In this document: piece by piece, positions 6,343 to 7,946 of the stretch
Numbering within the stretch: the stretch's first letter is position 1
How the letters are laid out: each line of letters starts with the position of its first letter
Assembly (NCBI GenBank): GCA_003454665.1
Contig: DMKB01000235.1
Coordinates: forward strand, 1-7,946
Source: Nitrospiraceae bacterium
Lineage (GTDB): Bacteria; Nitrospirota; UBA9217
DNA length: 7,946 nt
Direction of reading: 5' to 3'
Position numbers and translations under genes: made by a program
The notes under the pieces: model-generated
What the model was told of the DNA's origin: nothing
Seen by the model: only the letters and a program-made list of their open reading frames with translations
Databases searched by the model: none

Positions 6343-6422
6343 CTTAAGGGAAATAAAATGAGTGGTCCCGATCTGGCGATCTCTGGTGTGGAACGAACGG
6401 GCAACGCCATGGGGAACATATG

Positions 6423-6767
6423 CTATCTCAGATCCAGCAGAGCCTTTAAGGCATTGTCCATTGACATGAGGTCTTCCGGAGAAAGCTTGCCGAGTTTCTT
6501 CAACACGAGGGACTGCTCGATCGTTGATACAGCGGACTTTATGGCGGAGGGCTTTAGTAAACCGGCAGTGCGCCAGTCTGCGATCATACATTCCCCCACC
6601 CCGGTTGTTTTCTCTGTCTGGCTTGTGACCGCCATGATTACAACGTCGAGATAGGTGGAATTATAGGCGTTGGAGCTGATGATAGCAGCAGGACGTTTTT
6701 TAGTGGCAGTCTGGTCGGAAAAAGGGAAAGAGACAAGGACAATATCGCCTCGCTCATAGGGTGTCAT
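6423..6767 (-). CDS. MazF/PemK-like mRNA interferase toxin
   Basis: The product is 114 residues from the ATG at 6767. Family hallmarks are ERGDIVLVSFPFSD at 5-18, KKRPAAIIS at 23-31 and the late 'LLKPSAIKSAVSTIE' segment. Arg25 and Thr48 fall where the catalytic Arg25 and Thr48 of B. subtilis MazF lie, so ribonuclease activity is plausible (by family, cleavage of single-stranded mRNA at short motifs). The start is chosen because GAGG lies 9 nt upstream. The ATG nine bases further upstream (6776) directly abuts that GAGG, and still longer starts run through the antitoxin. It overlaps the antitoxin stop by 14 nt, which suggests translational coupling in a bicistronic module. Confidence 0.88.
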   Translation of the reverse strand: MTPYERGDIVLVSFPFSDQTATKKRPAAIISSNAYNSTYLDVVIMAVTSQTEKTTGVGECMIADWRTAGLLKPSAIKSAVSTIEQSLVLKKLGKLSPEDLMSMDNALKALLDLR

Positions 6768-6951
6768 AGACAGCATCCTCTTCGTTGACCCATATTTTCT
6801 CAAATGATGAATCGGATAACTGCTGATAGGATTTCGCAAGCAATGCCTTTGTTTTTTTCGTTTCTAAAAAAAGGATAAAATCGTACACTTCCGCCAGGAT
6901 ATTGTCCGGCAGTCTTTCGAGTTCATTTTTTATCATATCTTTTACCGTCAT
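6754..6951 (-). CDS. Antitoxin of the MazF/PemK module (DUF2281-like)
   Basis: The product is 65 residues and acidic toward its C-terminus. The N-terminal stretch 'ELERLPDNILAEVYDFILFLETKK' is the helical pattern of small DUF2281/VapB-like antitoxins ('LP…l.EV.DFi.FL'). The C-terminal tail (about 45-65: SDSSFEKIWVNEEDAVYDTL) is acidic, as expected for the part that wraps the toxin. AGGAGG lies 8 nt before the ATG. It is the first gene of the pair and overlaps the toxin start by 14 nt. By analogy the antitoxin alone or with toxin would repress their common promoter. No obvious DNA-binding fold (AbrB or RHH) is recognisable in so short a protein. Confidence 0.8.
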   Translation of the reverse strand: MTVKDMIKNELERLPDNILAEVYDFILFLETKKTKALLAKSYQQLSDSSFEKIWVNEEDAVYDTL

Positions 6952-6996
6952 AATGCCTGCCTCCTGACCGGATTCAAACAGTCGTTAGTGTATGGC

Positions 6997-7028
6997 ATAA
7001 TAATAGCATATTAGATGATTGAGGAAAA
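6997..7028 (-). promoter_or_regulatory. Possible promoter of the toxin-antitoxin pair
   Basis: On the minus strand TATTAT (7005-7000; a second register at 7002-6997) is a five-of-six match to the -10 box. TTTTCC (7028-7023), 17 nt upstream of the first register, is only a weak -35. An imperfect palindrome, TATG…CATA (6991-7010), overlaps the -10 and could be an operator. It lies about 45-50 nt before the antitoxin ATG. Confidence 0.35.
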
Positions 7029-7066
7029 GTGTTTTATGCGGAAATATTCTATAGATATGTTTCAAT

Positions 7067-7657
7067 TTACGGCCTGACAGGCAGCGGAGGGGGCGGCGGC
7101 TGCGTCGTCTGCGGGGTATACTTGAACACCCATTCACTGTACTTTGATTTTCCCTCGAATTCTTTATTCTCTTCTGAAAAATTCGCTTTCTTCAGCGGCT
7201 CGTCATCGCTCTTGCTTTTAACGCCGCTGATTCCAATTACTTTCTTGCCATTTACCTGCTGGCCCTTGATCACGATAAAATCTTCCCCGGTGATCGGGTC
7301 CTTGTATTTTCTTCTCAGGTGTCGCCCACTATTAATTGACCTGCTGTCATTGAGCAGGTTGTCGATGCTTTGGGGATACATCTTCACCCCCGGCCTGGCG
7401 TTGTAGTACCTCCCGATCGCATCCTTATACTGGTTGCCCCGGAAGATCAGTTCCTTCTCTTTTTCCCGGAGCGTTATGTGGGACCAGTATTTGGTGGCCG
7501 AGCCGAGGGTGATCCCGATGATTACGATGGCCGCGAGCAGGGCGAGGTAGGTAAAGCCACGGTCACGAAGAGTGGGGAGTGCGGAGTTCGGAGTTCGGAG
7601 TTCGGAGTGCACAGTGCGCGCTGTGTTGGTTGCTTTTTGATCGTTCACGGTTGTCAT
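7067..7657 (-). CDS. Prepilin-type (pseudopilin-like) protein of a type II secretion/type IV pilus family
   Basis: The product is 196 residues. A prepilin peptidase site RDRG|FTYLALLAAIVIIGITLG (cleavage after Gly34) precedes a single hydrophobic helix. The conserved Glu5 of mature pilins is replaced by Ala, as in some minor pseudopilins. After the helix comes 'REKEKELIFRGNQYKDAI' (64-81), typical of a GspG/PulG-like family, then 'YPQSIDNLLND' and 'KDPITGEDF', like the loops of major pseudopilins. The tail is proline rich (PPPPPLPVRP). It should be inner-membrane anchored and face the periplasm; no other secretion genes are in the window. The leader is unusually long (34) and its codons 17-30 lie across a 7-bp tandem repeat. 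ATG 7657 has no clear Shine-Dalgarno; an in-frame GTG at codon 16 is an alternative. Confidence 0.8.
   Translation of the reverse strand: MTTVNDQKATNTARTVHSELRTPNSALPTLRDRGFTYLALLAAIVIIGITLGSATKYWSHITLREKEKELIFRGNQYKDAIGRYYNARPGVKMYPQSIDNLLNDSRSINSGRHLRRKYKDPITGEDFIVIKGQQVNGKKVIGISGVKSKSDDEPLKKANFSEENKEFEGKSKYSEWVFKYTPQTTQPPPPPLPVRP
7582..7608. repeat. Heptanucleotide tandem repeat (CGGAGTT) inside the prepilin leader codons
   Basis: Three full units of CGGAGTT (7582-7602) plus a partial CGGAGT (7603-7608) are perfectly tandem; near-copies flank them (GGGAGTG on the left, GGAGTGC on the right). In the minus-strand frame they encode the repetitive leader region TVHSELRTPNSAL. Because 7 is not a multiple of 3, gain or loss of one unit would shift the reading frame between the start codon and the Gly-Phe cleavage site. 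Confidence 0.8.
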
Positions 7658-7683
7658 CCATTCAGGTTAAAATAAAGCATTTT

Positions 7684-7703
7684 TAGACAGGATTAACAGG
7701 ATG
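7684..7703 (+). repeat. Dispersed repeat GACAGGATTAACAGGAT, copy 1
   Basis: TAGACAGGATTAACAGGATG is identical to the copy at 7800-7819, and its first 16 bases recur at 7931-7946. It lies in the A/T-rich stretch upstream of the prepilin gene. Internal symmetry (ACAGGAT twice, 10 bp apart) shows the unit is itself a near duplication. Confidence 0.85.
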
Positions 7704-7799
7704 TTTACTTAATTTAAAAAAACTTGAATACCTCATTATAGAAACCTGGATTCGATATGTCTCTATGATCTTTCACCTAAAATAAGACAACAAATATAA

Positions 7800-7819
7800 T
7801 AGACAGGATTAACAGGATG
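7800..7819 (+). repeat. Dispersed repeat, copy 2, left arm of a stem
   Basis: This is an exact copy of 7684-7703. The inverted element ATCCTGTCCGTCCTGTC (7842-7858), read in reverse complement, matches it with three mismatches over 17 bases. The two therefore form an imperfect stem with a loop of about 23 bases (7819-7841). This is the layout of a REP- or MITE-like palindrome. Confidence 0.8.
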
Positions 7820-7841
7820 ATTGACTTGCCTTGAAGAGCTT

Positions 7842-7858
7842 ATCCTGTCCGTCCTGTC
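7842..7858 (-). repeat. Inverted copy of the dispersed repeat
   Basis: ATCCTGTCCGTCCTGTC is the right arm of the stem with copy 2. It carries TCCG where the direct copies would give TTAA, so the arms differ in the middle only. Confidence 0.75.
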
Positions 7859-7930
7859 AAAATAAGCCCTGGCTTTGCCTGCCTTCTGTGCTCTCTAATG
7901 AAAAGATGAGATTAGCATCTACGTACATAC

Positions 7931-7946
7931 TAGACAGGATTAACAG
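7931..7946 (+). repeat. Dispersed repeat, copy 3, cut by the window end
   Basis: TAGACAGGATTAACAG matches the first 16 bases of copies 1 and 2 exactly. Copies start 116 and 131 bases apart. The sequence between them is not itself repeated, so this is a series of dispersed units rather than a tandem or CRISPR array. Confidence 0.8.

Noticed and set aside
6768..6839. Longer start for the MazF-like toxin at 6839
   Set aside because: The extra 24 residues are the antitoxin gene in another frame and do not resemble a MazF N-terminus, which normally starts just before ERGDIV.
7684..7946. CRISPR array
   Set aside because: Repeat spacings of 116 and 131 bases are far too long, one copy is inverted, and there are no cas genes.

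Overview
The window looks bacterial. It has dense, mostly leaderless-spaced ORFs with Shine-Dalgarno sequences, an Uup-type ABC-F ATPase, a prepilin-type protein and a toxin-antitoxin pair. The intergenic repeats (GACAGGATTAACAGGAT family) and the pseudopilin with an 'REKEKELIFRGNQY' signature resemble what is seen in Deltaproteobacteria- or Nitrospirota-like genomes. That placement is an inference from style, not a marker-gene assignment. The uup region is GC-rich. The genes to its left and the ankyrin gene are visibly richer in A/T, which fits acquired DNA.

Layout. (1) 1-1431 reads as the distal end of an integron gene-cassette array. Three attC-like recombination sites (partial 1-52, 704-789, 1373-1431) bracket two one-gene cassettes on the + strand: an atypical short-chain dehydrogenase (73-681) and a small exported protein with a DxDxDG loop (816-1373). 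An integrase and attI would lie to the left, outside the window. (2) Just past the last attC, 1477-1549 is a detached copy of the last 24 codons of uup. It differs from the intact copy at 5 of 73 bases, all at third codon positions. (3) A minus-strand exported solute-binding protein (1602-2780) lies between that fragment and the intact uup (2947-4842, minus). (4) 4843-5399 is a gene-free stretch with an imperfect long inverted repeat, other palindromes and a possible promoter for the ankyrin-repeat protein (5400-5915, +). A VOC/glyoxalase-like protein follows (5986-6342, +). (5) On the minus strand are a MazF/PemK-like toxin (6423-6767) overlapping its small antitoxin (6754-6951), then a prepilin-type protein (7067-7657). 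The leader of the latter is encoded across a 7-bp tandem repeat. (6) 7658-7946 holds three direct copies and one inverted copy of a dispersed repeat.

No metabolic pathway links these genes. The window is an accessory region: an integron tail, a probable recombination junction at the 3' end of uup, a toxin-antitoxin module and repeat-rich spacers. The features that most deserve a second look are the attC series, the uup 3'-end duplication, and the heptanucleotide repeat inside the prepilin-leader coding sequence.
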